Shown: one piece after another, positions 1-6,212 of the stretch
Layout: every line of letters begins with the position of its first letter
How positions within the stretch are numbered: position 1 is the stretch's first letter
From: DAOUMU01 sp034409055
GTDB taxonomy: Bacteria; Chloroflexota; Anaerolineae; 4572-78; J111
NCBI GenBank assembly: GCA_034409055.1
Contig: DAOUMU010000274.1
Location: 1 to 17,771 of the forward strand
Reading direction: 5' to 3'
DNA length: 17,771 nt
Program-made: the position numbers and the translations under genes
Notes under the pieces: model-generated
Database searches by the model: none
Seen by the model: the letters and a program-made list of their open reading frames with translations, nothing else
What the model was told of the DNA's origin: nothing

Positions 1-996
1 ATCCACCACCATAGCCTCGACCGCACCGGTCAGAATCGCCAGCTCTTGTTGTAGGAAGTTGCCTGCCGCCGGGATGCCTTGCCGCATCAGGATTTCATTA
101 GCCGTACAGCAAATGCCCGATAAGTTGACCCCCTGCGCCCCGGCTGCTTGAGCGTACTCGATGATCTCCGGGGCTTGCGAGGCGGCCACGATCATCTCAC
201 TGAGCGTTGGTTCATGACCGTGGACCACCACGTTGACCATATCTTCCTTCAGGACACCGAGATTGGCTTGCCCCAGAACCGGGGCCGGTGTCCCGAACAA
301 GATATCAGAAAGGTCGGTGGCGATCATGCTGCCACCCCAACCATCGGCCAGGGCCGTTCGTATGGCATGCTGGAGAATGTGCTCCGGATCCTGGTCGTCG
401 CCAATGTGGGTACGGTGCAACGCCTCGACGACCTCGCGGTCAACGCCGCGCGGCACCACGCCTTGTTCTGCCCATAACTGTTGCCGCTTGAGCGGGGCCC
501 GTCTCAGCGGCGCGACCTTCCCCTTTTGCTGCCCAAATTGGGCGATGTACAAATCTGCCAGGTCGTTGGCAATCTCTTCAGGGGCGCGTCCCTCGGTGGG
601 AATGTCATATTTGGCGGCAATTGTTCGCAACTTGGCCACGTCACGAATCACATAGCCCTCAGCCTGGCCATTAGCCACGGCCTTCAGGGTGAAGGCCATG
701 TCACGTCCATGATCAGAGTGGGCCGCAGTTCCGGCAGCGATGGCCCGAATCAGGTTGCGGGCCTGGATCGTGTCAATCGTCGCCCCGCAGACACCGGTCT
801 GGCCATCTTTGGTTAACCGGCAGGGACCCATACCGCACAGTTTACAGCACATCCCGGCTGAGCCGATGTTACAGGGCACCATATCATCCGCCCGGTGGAA
901 GGCGGTGCCCAGGCCCAATTCATCCGCCCGAATCAACATCTGTTGGGCAGCCGGATCAATCGTTCGTTGTTCAGCAGTTCGTTTTTGCTTAGCCAT
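1..996 (-). CDS. cooS: Anaerobic Ni-Fe carbon monoxide dehydrogenase catalytic subunit, N-terminal part (runs off window)
   Basis: Interconverts CO + H2O and CO2 + 2H+ + 2e- at a Ni-Fe-S C-cluster. The 332 visible residues hold the hallmarks of the family in order. Cys42 and Cys50 fit the D-cluster, and Cys51, Cys54, Cys59 and Cys70 (CCKLCGMGPCR...GVCGA) fit the B-cluster. AHSDHGRD lies at about 92-99. VHGHEP has His261, the usual C-cluster histidine. GICCTANE carries Cys296/297 of the C-cluster. The ATG at 996 follows AAGGAAGAGG, a clear ribosome site. The remaining half, about 300 residues in this family, lies beyond base 1. The gene starts 19 bp after the HTH-HMA gene on the same strand, so the two are probably cotranscribed. 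Two of the four histidines of the classical proton channel appear replaced (Asp99, Phe102). Accessory genes such as cooC or cooF would be expected to the left but are not visible. The family assignment is firm; physiological direction and partner are unknown. Confidence 0.95.
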   Translation of the reverse strand, partial: MAKQKRTAEQRTIDPAAQQMLIRADELGLGTAFHRADDMVPCNIGSAGMCCKLCGMGPCRLTKDGQTGVCGATIDTIQARNLIRAIAAGTAAHSDHGRDMAFTLKAVANGQAEGYVIRDVAKLRTIAAKYDIPTEGRAPEEIANDLADLYIAQFGQQKGKVAPLRRAPLKRQQLWAEQGVVPRGVDREVVEALHRTHIGDDQDPEHILQHAIRTALADGWGGSMIATDLSDILFGTPAPVLGQANLGVLKEDMVNVVVHGHEPTLSEMIVAASQAPEIIEYAQAAGAQGVNLSGICCTANEILMRQGIPAAGNFLQQELAILTGAVEAMVVD

Positions 997-1015
997 AGGT
1001 TACCTCTTCCTTGTG

Positions 1016-1609
1016 TTACTGTCCTACCTTGATAAGACCTATGCCTGGACATGGCCAGAGGGAACGCCCGGTATAGCTGACATCCTGGGCAAAACTGACC
1101 GCTTGGTTGGTCTGCTCATAGGCAGCGGTGTGACGGAAAAAAATCTTTTCGTCATACTTCGCCTCCTGAGAAACAGCCACCCCTATTTCGACAGGAACCG
1201 GCAGTTCTCCAAGATAGCCGGCTTCATCCAGTCTGGTTCTAATCTTATCAGCGTTCACCGTGACTGGATCATAACTCACTTCGACAGTATGAAAGCAGCT
1301 ACTGGCGTTAACCTCAACAACGCCGGACAACTCCAGTAAGATACGTCGCACCTCGAGCACGTGATGATCAGCATACATTGCAGGAATGGTAATAAAAACT
1401 TTTTCCATACTTGACTCCTCATCGATAAGTTGTTGAACCAAGGCCATCACCGTCTTGGCCTCGTAACGACGGTGTCCGCCCAGAGTTTTAACTGAAGGCA
1501 GCTTGCCTGCCTCCGCCCAGCGGGTGATAGTACTGGGTGATACCTGAAAAATTTCGGCAACTTCTGCCCGTGTCAGCAAGCGGTTGTCAGGGTCTTTAAT
1601 GTCTTTCAT
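1016..1609 (-). CDS. BldC/MerR-type helix-turn-helix fused to a degenerate HMA (heavy-metal-associated) domain; putative cooS-linked regulator
   Basis: The protein is 197 residues long. Residues 11-58 form a short excisionase/MerR-like winged HTH: LLTRAEVAEIFQVSPSTITRW, then a GGHRRYE wing. Residues 68-133 follow the HMA ferredoxin-like plan, with VFITIPAM, a helix, GVVEV, TVEVSYDP and a closing EAGY. The metal-binding MxCxxC is absent: its positions read Met78, Ala80 and His83. Cys105 and His107 lie on the next strand. The last 60 residues are not recognised; they are rich in aromatics and contain His160 and Cys187. The ATG at 1609 follows AAGGGG. The stop is 19 bp before cooS, so a shared transcript is likely. 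An in-frame ATG at residue 68, exactly at the HMA start, has its own strong GAGGAG. I infer a regulator or metal-handling factor for the nickel enzyme CooS; the ligand is unknown. The HTH and HMA calls are good, the function is speculative. Confidence 0.85.
   Translation of the reverse strand: MKDIKDPDNRLLTRAEVAEIFQVSPSTITRWAEAGKLPSVKTLGGHRRYEAKTVMALVQQLIDEESSMEKVFITIPAMYADHHVLEVRRILLELSGVVEVNASSCFHTVEVSYDPVTVNADKIRTRLDEAGYLGELPVPVEIGVAVSQEAKYDEKIFFRHTAAYEQTNQAVSFAQDVSYTGRSLWPCPGIGLIKVGQ
1406..1420 (-). promoter_or_regulatory. Internal ribosome binding site at the HMA-domain boundary
   Basis: On the minus strand GAGGAG is followed by a 6-nt spacer (TCAAGT) and an in-frame ATG (1408-1406), which is residue 68 of the HTH-HMA protein. 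This is as strong as the gene's own start signal. It could give a separate 130-residue HMA-plus-tail protein without the DNA-binding domain. The motif is seen directly; its use is inferred. Confidence 0.45.
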
Positions 1610-1713
1610 ACGTATTTCCCCTTAAATATGGCGTCACGTGTGTGTCATAAGGAAACGAGAATCGCTCACTGATTAGTAAAAAATTAATATAGAATTTGTC
1701 CGCAATGCAACAG

Positions 1714-2030
1714 GTACTGGTTGTCATCGGGACTGAATTTGGGTAGCAAAACCGGCTGGGTATTGACTGTGAACAATCAGTTGGCGAAAGATATTGAAAC
1801 ACTCAGGGATGGCTGATGTTAATTGCCAGCCTGGTGAAGCTGAGACGTTGATCACAGATGACGCTAATAGCTTCAAGATTTGTCTAGAAGATGGGTGACG
1901 CAATGAGTACTGATTGTCACTGGAGCCGAATTTGGATAGCAGAACTGGGTCGGTATTGATTGTGAATAATCAGTTGGCGAAAGATATTGAGATGCTCAAG
2001 GATGGTTTGTATTGCCCCCCAGGCTGATTG
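1714..2030 (+). repeat. Imperfect direct repeat of about 100 bp (1714-1813 and 1907-2006) with decayed coding traces
   Basis: Two copies align without gaps at an offset of 193 bp, at roughly 80% identity by eye. The longest shared block, around 1778-1797 and 1971-1990, includes CAGTTGGCGAAAGATATTGA. Similarity continues with small indels to about 1830 and 2030. Read on the plus strand, both give a similar peptide in the same relative frame (TVNNQLAKDIETLRDG and IVNNQLAKDIEMLKDG), but stops and frame changes break it. A 29-codon ORF at 1809-1898 (MADVNCQPG...KICLEDG) lies between them. This suggests a duplicated and decayed small gene. I do not recognise the family. No other gene is seen in 1610-2171. 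Confidence 0.6.
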
Positions 2031-2035
2031 AATAT

Positions 2036-2068
2036 GCACGTTTTGCACGTTTTGCGCGTTTTGCGCGC
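2036..2068. repeat. 9-bp microtandem repeat, 3.7 copies
   Basis: Units GCACGTTTT, GCACGTTTT, GCGCGTTTT and then GCGCGC follow one another with period 9. The tract lies in the intergenic DNA downstream of the PAS-LuxR gene, which reads on the minus strand. Confidence 0.8.
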
Positions 2069-2171
2069 TATGCCCTTTATAATAACCTGCATTCTATGGT
2101 GGGGTAAAGATGCAAATGACCTATTTTTACTAGTGCATTTACATCATTTTGAACTGACCGCCACCTGTTTC

Positions 2172-2852
2172 TTAATCTCTGGTGACAAGTCCATGTTCAA
2201 AAGCATAGCTGACTGCTTCCAGCCGGCTGTGAACTTGGAGCTTATTGAGGATATTTTGGACGTGGTTCCGTACCGTAAAAGAACTAATGGATAACGCCTG
2301 GCCGATATCGTCGGTACTGAGACCTTGCGCCAGGAGCGAGAGAACCTCGCGTTCACGATCTGTCAGCTCTGTGGCCGCCAGAGGCTCTGCCGGCGGCGTG
2401 GGTAGGCTGGCTGAGTGGGGGGGCCTTTCTTGCAGGCGATTGGCTGCGTTCAACACCTGGCGGATGAATTGTTCGTTTTGTTTCTTTTGGGTGGCATCAC
2501 GAAACAGATGAACAATCAGCGGTGGCGTGTTATTGTTAGAGGGGGGAATAGTGAGAATACTTACGTTGATCCAGCACATTTTGCCCAATTTGGTGCGAGC
2601 GACGATATCGTAGTTAGTGACAGGCCTTCTGGTCAGGGTAGTCGCCAGTACGACGCAATGATGATGGCAAATCACACATCCCTGGTCATCTTGTCCTCCC
2701 AGAATCTCGTAGCAAGGTCGGCCAATGACCTCATCAGAGGTGTAACCCAGAATCTCCTGGGCAGCTTCATTCCAGAAAACAATGTACTGATCTTCATCGA
2801 TAACAAAAGCCCCATCAGCCGTATTGGTAAGCATCTGGAATAAGTCGTTCAT
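2172..2852 (-). CDS. PAS-domain LuxR/NarL-type transcriptional regulator with a Cys/His cluster in the PAS domain
   Basis: Encodes 226 residues. Residues 3-122 form a PAS domain (DGAFVIDEDQYIVFWNEAAQEILGY, VIGRPCYEIL, CWINVSILTI). Residues 160-224 form a LuxR-type DNA-binding domain (ELTDREREVLSLLAQG, then FTVRNHVQNILNKL). Within the PAS domain, Cys47, Cys59, Cys62 and Cys66 surround three histidines (GCVICHHHC). This spacing suits a metal, Fe-S or heme ligand set or a redox switch, but no ligand can be assigned from sequence. A GTG at 2858 is in frame, but the ATG at 2852 is preferred because AGGGGGG lies 5-6 nt ahead of it. The gene stands alone on the strand shared with the HTH-HMA and cooS genes, 562 bp upstream of them. 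It lacks a receiver domain, so the signal is probably sensed directly by PAS in the cytoplasm. Control of the CO genes is an inference from location only. Confidence 0.88.
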   Translation of the reverse strand: MNDLFQMLTNTADGAFVIDEDQYIVFWNEAAQEILGYTSDEVIGRPCYEILGGQDDQGCVICHHHCVVLATTLTRRPVTNYDIVARTKLGKMCWINVSILTIPPSNNNTPPLIVHLFRDATQKKQNEQFIRQVLNAANRLQERPPHSASLPTPPAEPLAATELTDREREVLSLLAQGLSTDDIGQALSISSFTVRNHVQNILNKLQVHSRLEAVSYAFEHGLVTRD

Positions 2853-2877
2853 AAACACCCCCCTGTTGAACCCGGAG

Positions 2878-3165
2878 TTAAACTTCTAACTTATTGGCTA
2901 TGCCGGTCAGATATAACGTGCGTTCATCAGGTTGCAGCGATAATGGCCCAACTGGAGCTGGTTGCTGAGGTACATCTTCGTCGGGATAGCTGTGGAGACG
3001 ATCAAGCTCTCTGGGTCTGTAGGGTAACGACGGTATACTATTTGCCGCGATTCTCCTGACGAATCTCGGCACGCAGTTATTGTCAAGTCATGTCTTCCAG
3101 ATGGTGTCAATGGGGCTATCTTTTTTGTCTGTACCTCCTGGTCGGACCAAAAAACGCGAAGTAAA
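2878..3165 (-). pseudogene. Frameshifted gene remnant of unknown family
   Basis: Two overlapping minus-strand reading frames join into one protein-like sequence. The upstream frame reads RVFWSDQEVQTKKIAP and continues through ITACRDSSGESRQIVYRRYPTDP. After a shift near 3010-3025, the text continues in the next frame as RELDRLHSYPDEDVPQQP to GIANKLEV and a stop at 2878. Composition is protein-like across the junction, and no credible start with a ribosome site is present. It ends 25 bp before the PAS-LuxR start. I do not recognise the family. It could be a decayed gene, or one with a sequencing error at the junction. Confidence 0.3.
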
Positions 3166-3232
3166 CAAATAATATAATAATTAGAGGCTATTATCCCTAA
3201 TATAATTATATTCCCTTTTTAAATTTAAGGAA

Positions 3233-3267
3233 ATGACAAATGTCCTCTTTTTCTAATGATAAATGTC
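3233..3267. promoter_or_regulatory. Pair of near-identical half-palindromic sites in an AT-rich tract
   Basis: ATGACAAATGTC (3233-3244) and ATGATAAATGTC (3256-3267) match at 11 of 12 bases and sit 23 bp apart, about two helical turns. The first contains the inverted GACA-AA-TGTC. The surrounding 3165-3280 is very AT-rich and lies between the minus-strand remnant and the plus-strand MFS region. The arrangement resembles an operator pair; the cognate regulator is unknown. Nothing else was found in 3166-3350. Confidence 0.3.
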
Positions 3268-3350
3268 ATCTATTAAGGGTAGATACAGGTTTTGTCCAGT
3301 CTTGTTGAATTGTATGCAAGCTGATAGAATACTAACCTCTATGCGATTAA

Positions 3351-3488
3351 GCCTGGGATTTAAGCCCCGGTAGCGCGGCCTGGTTGACGATGTCGGTGCA
3401 AATTGGCTTTGTGGTCGGGGCGTTTTTGAGTGCTTTGTTTAACGTGGCCGATGTGTGGCCGTCTCGACTGGTTTTTGCCCTGGGAGCA
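3351..3488 (+). pseudogene. Internal fragment of an MFS transporter, fused in frame upstream of the intact MFS gene
   Basis: The frame reads AWDLSPGSAAWLTMSVQIGF, then VVGAFLSALFNVADVWPSRLVFALGA. This looks like the second transmembrane helix and following loop of an MFS permease. A stop (TAA at 3348) lies directly upstream. After FALGA the text loses MFS character (SSHWQILAF...) until the ATG at 3549. The downstream gene has its own complete set of helices, so this is the scar of a second MFS gene, probably left by deletion between paralogues. The same frame stays open into the MFS gene, which would mislead gene callers to a start at TTG 3384. Confidence 0.5.
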
Positions 3489-3548
3489 ATATCCTCTCAC
3501 TGGCAAATACTTGCCTTTTCTCCGCTTCGGATTACAATCCTCTGCATT

Positions 3549-4784
3549 ATGTCCGACCAACTGACTACGATGGTTGCTCCCGTACCTGCACGCCACTTGG
3601 CCTGGCAGGTCGGTGTGGCTACTTTGGGGCGTCTCTTTCTGAATATCTCTCGGCGCTTTCCTTACCCCTTTGCCCCGGCTCTTAGCCGGGGTTTAGGGGT
3701 GCCGCTGATAGCCATTACTTCGCTGATTGCCGTTAACCAGGTGACCGGTATTTTGAGTCCACTCTTTGGTCCACTCAGCGACCGCTGGGGGGGTTACCGG
3801 ATCATGATGTTAGTTGGACTGGGACTGCTGACTGCGGGCATGTTGGCCGGCGGCCTATTGCCATTCTATGGGGTATTGTTGGTCGCCCTGTTTCTGGCCG
3901 GGTTGGGTAAAAGCATTTTTGATCCGGCCTTACAAGCCTACGTGGGTGAACGGGTCCCCTACCGGCGTCGAGGCCTGGTTATTGGAATGATAGAATTTAG
4001 TTGGGCCGGTAGTTCACTGATCGGCATCCCCTTGATAGGGTTATTGATCGATCGGTTGGGTTGGCAAGCCCCCTTTTTTGTATTGGGTGGCCTGGGGTTG
4101 CTCAGTGTAGCCGGGCTGGGCCTGGTTATCCCTCCCGATGGGCACCGGCCGGCGGAAGCTGGTCCTGGGATCGGTTTCCAAACAGCCTGGAACCGGTTAC
4201 GGCGTGAACCAGCGGCCCTGGGTGGCATTGGCTTTAGTTTTCTGGCCAGCATCGCCAACGATAACTTGTTTGTGGTATACGGTGTTTGGCTGGAAGAGGC
4301 TTTTCTTTTGAGTGTTATCGTGCTCGGGATGGCCACCACCGTTATCGGAGTGGCTGAACTGTTGGGGGAGACACTAACCGCTTCAATCGCCGACCGGTTA
4401 GGGCTAAAAAGGGCCACTATGATTGCCCTGACGTTATCGGCCCTGAGTTACGCCCTGTTACCCCTGATCGGTCGGACGTTGCCCCTGGCCCTGATGGGCT
4501 TGTTTATCACCTTCCTCACTTTTGAGTTTACCATCGTCACCTCTTTGTCCCTCTTCACCGAAGTACTGCCCGGCGCCCGAGCGACGATGATGTCGGCCTT
4601 CCTGGCAGCGGCGAGCATGGGGCGGGTTGTTGGGGCGCTCGTCGGCGGGCCAGTATGGTTGGCAGGGGGACTGATGGCCACCGGTTTTGTTTCGGCAGCT
4701 ATCAGTGGCTTGGCCCTGATCTGCTTATTGTGGGGGTTATGGAACTGGCACGATCAAGAGGATCAGGTCAATTGGCCGAAGTGA
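3549..4784 (+). CDS. Major facilitator superfamily transporter (12 membrane helices, substrate unknown)
   Basis: Encodes 411 residues from the ATG at 3549. The N-terminal half carries the MFS signature loop GPLSDRWGGYR (about 74-84) between helices 2 and 3. Hydrophobic stretches such as IMMLVGLGLLTAGMLAGGLL and YGVLLVALFLAGLGKSIFDPA follow, with a helix 4-5 region RRRGLVIGMIEFSWAGSSLIG. The second half has DNLFVVYGVWLEE, another loop of the ADRLGLKRA type, and helices to the end. The frame is open further upstream (TTG at 3384), but that part is a foreign MFS fragment, so 3549 is chosen although no good ribosome site is visible. It sits in the inner membrane. It could export a drug, sugar or lipid precursor; the family cannot be narrowed from sequence. 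An aminotransferase gene follows after 90 bp on the same strand, with no evident functional link. Confidence 0.85.
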   Translation: MSDQLTTMVAPVPARHLAWQVGVATLGRLFLNISRRFPYPFAPALSRGLGVPLIAITSLIAVNQVTGILSPLFGPLSDRWGGYRIMMLVGLGLLTAGMLAGGLLPFYGVLLVALFLAGLGKSIFDPALQAYVGERVPYRRRGLVIGMIEFSWAGSSLIGIPLIGLLIDRLGWQAPFFVLGGLGLLSVAGLGLVIPPDGHRPAEAGPGIGFQTAWNRLRREPAALGGIGFSFLASIANDNLFVVYGVWLEEAFLLSVIVLGMATTVIGVAELLGETLTASIADRLGLKRATMIALTLSALSYALLPLIGRTLPLALMGLFITFLTFEFTIVTSLSLFTEVLPGARATMMSAFLAAASMGRVVGALVGGPVWLAGGLMATGFVSAAISGLALICLLWGLWNWHDQEDQVNWPK

Positions 4785-4874
4785 CCATCATCCCAACGGT
4801 TAATCCTCAACATCTCGGCACAAGCCGCCGGCTGATTGCCGGAAGTTAAGTAGCTTAAAAAAGAGAAGGAGCTT

Positions 4875-6125
4875 ATGTTTAAGATGCTACAACCGTCAAA
4901 TATTACCCCGGAAGATTTAGGGGAAGAGTTGGCCGCTATTATTCCGGGCAAAGACCCGGAGTTGTCAGTCTCGATCAAACGTATCCCGGTCTCACAATTG
5001 GACTTAAGCAGCAAGATTATTCCGGTTTGTGAGCCGACTTTGAACGGCAATGAACAAAAATATGTCCTGGACTGTCTAGAGTCCAATTGGATTTCCTCGG
5101 CGGGTAAATATATTCCGGTTTTTGAAGAAAAGTTCGCCGCCGAGTGCGGTTGTCGTTACGGTATCGCCTGCGCTAACGGCACAATTGCCCTCCATCTGGC
5201 CCTGGCGGCTCTGGGCCTGGAGCCCGGTGATGAAGTGATTTTGCCCACCTTCACCATGATTGCCACCATCAATGCGGTGGCTTACACCGGAGCCACACCG
5301 GTCTTGATCGACTCGGAACCTTACACCTGGAATATGGATGTCGAGCAGTTGGCCGACAAAATCACCCCCAAAACAAAAGTCATTATTCCTGTGCACACCT
5401 ATGGCCATCCTGTGGATATGGATCCGGTTATGGAATTGGCCGAGAAGCACGGCCTTTTTGTTTTGGAAGACGCCGCCGAAGCGCACGGGGCAGAGTATAA
5501 AGGTCGCCGGGCCGGTGGATTGGGGCATGCCGGTGGATTTAGCTTTTACGCCAACAAAATCATCACCACCGGCGAGGGAGGCATGATTACCACCAATGAT
5601 ACTAACTTAGCCGCCCTGACCCAAAACCTGCGCGATCATGCCTTTTCCAGCGAACGCCATTTCTGGCACAAATACGTTGGCTTCAACTATCGCATGACCA
5701 ATTTACAGGCAGCAGTTGGCCTGGCTCAAACCGAGCAGATGAGTCGATTTATCGAAAATCGCCGTCACAATGCAGCCCTTTATACGAAATTACTCAAGGA
5801 GATTCCGGGCATTGTTACCCCACCGGAAGCAGAGTGGGTCAAAAACGTCTTCTGGATGTACTCGATATTGGTCGAAGACGAGTTTGGTATGACCCGTGAC
5901 CAGTTACGGGCTTACCTGGCCAGCCGAGGCATTGAAACTCGGACCTTCTTTATCCCGATGCACCTCCAGCCGATCTACTACGAAGCCTTTAAAGGACAAC
6001 GCTACCCGGTGTCTGAGATGTTGTGCCAACGCGGCTTTTATCTGCCCTCGGCTTCATCACTTACCGGGGAACAAATCAGGTATATTGTAGAGATTGTACG
6101 CCAGGCGCATCAGGTAGCAAAGTAG
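4875..6125 (+). CDS. DegT/DnrJ/EryC1/StrS-family PLP aminotransferase (perosamine synthase-like)
   Basis: Encodes 416 residues. Enzymes of this family transfer an amino group, usually from glutamate, to a keto-sugar nucleotide for O-antigen, S-layer glycan or other glycoconjugate synthesis in the cytoplasm. Visible landmarks are EPTLNGNEQKYVLDCLESNW and ISSAGKYI (53-80), the substrate-loop ANGTIALHLALAALGL (100-115), and GDEVILPTFTMIA. VLEDAAEAHGA places Asp199 against the PLP ring nitrogen. SFYANKIITTGEGG has the PLP lysine at 228. GFNYRMTNLQAAVG follows. The SNWISS-GKYI start is close to GDP-perosamine synthases, but the substrate cannot be fixed. A 45-residue N-terminal extension precedes the usual start of the fold. 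The ATG at 4875 follows GAAGGAG. The stop codon lies inside a microrepeat. Confidence 0.93.
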   Translation: MFKMLQPSNITPEDLGEELAAIIPGKDPELSVSIKRIPVSQLDLSSKIIPVCEPTLNGNEQKYVLDCLESNWISSAGKYIPVFEEKFAAECGCRYGIACANGTIALHLALAALGLEPGDEVILPTFTMIATINAVAYTGATPVLIDSEPYTWNMDVEQLADKITPKTKVIIPVHTYGHPVDMDPVMELAEKHGLFVLEDAAEAHGAEYKGRRAGGLGHAGGFSFYANKIITTGEGGMITTNDTNLAALTQNLRDHAFSSERHFWHKYVGFNYRMTNLQAAVGLAQTEQMSRFIENRRHNAALYTKLLKEIPGIVTPPEAEWVKNVFWMYSILVEDEFGMTRDQLRAYLASRGIETRTFFIPMHLQPIYYEAFKGQRYPVSEMLCQRGFYLPSASSLTGEQIRYIVEIVRQAHQVAK

Positions 6126-6202
6126 CAAAAGTAACAAGGTAGCAAACCTGCCACCTGCTACCTTGCTTGCCACCCTGCCACCCTGCCACCTGCTACCTTG
6201 CT
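6114..6202. repeat. Stop-codon-embedding microrepeat and hairpin between convergent genes
   Basis: From the last aminotransferase codons, units of 8-9 bp (GTAGCAAA, GTAGCAAAA, GTAACAAG, GTAGCAAA) run through the TAG stop. A perfect 10-bp inverted repeat follows: CAAGGTAGCA at 6135-6144 and TGCTACCTTG at 6156-6165. The right arm is part of a 21-bp direct repeat (6147-6167 and 6182-6202, offset 35). The hairpin lies between convergent genes and could serve as a two-way terminator, but it has no T-run. Confidence 0.7.
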
Positions 6203-6212
6203 ACTCTGCTTG

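Noticed and set aside
1596..1802. Minus-strand ORF of 68 codons upstream of the HTH-HMA gene
   Set aside because: It runs through the direct repeat and AT-rich leader, overlaps the HTH-HMA start out of frame, and has no recognisable features.
2028..2294. Plus-strand ORF of 88 codons
   Set aside because: Begins in the 9-bp microrepeat and then shadows the PAS-LuxR gene on the other strand.
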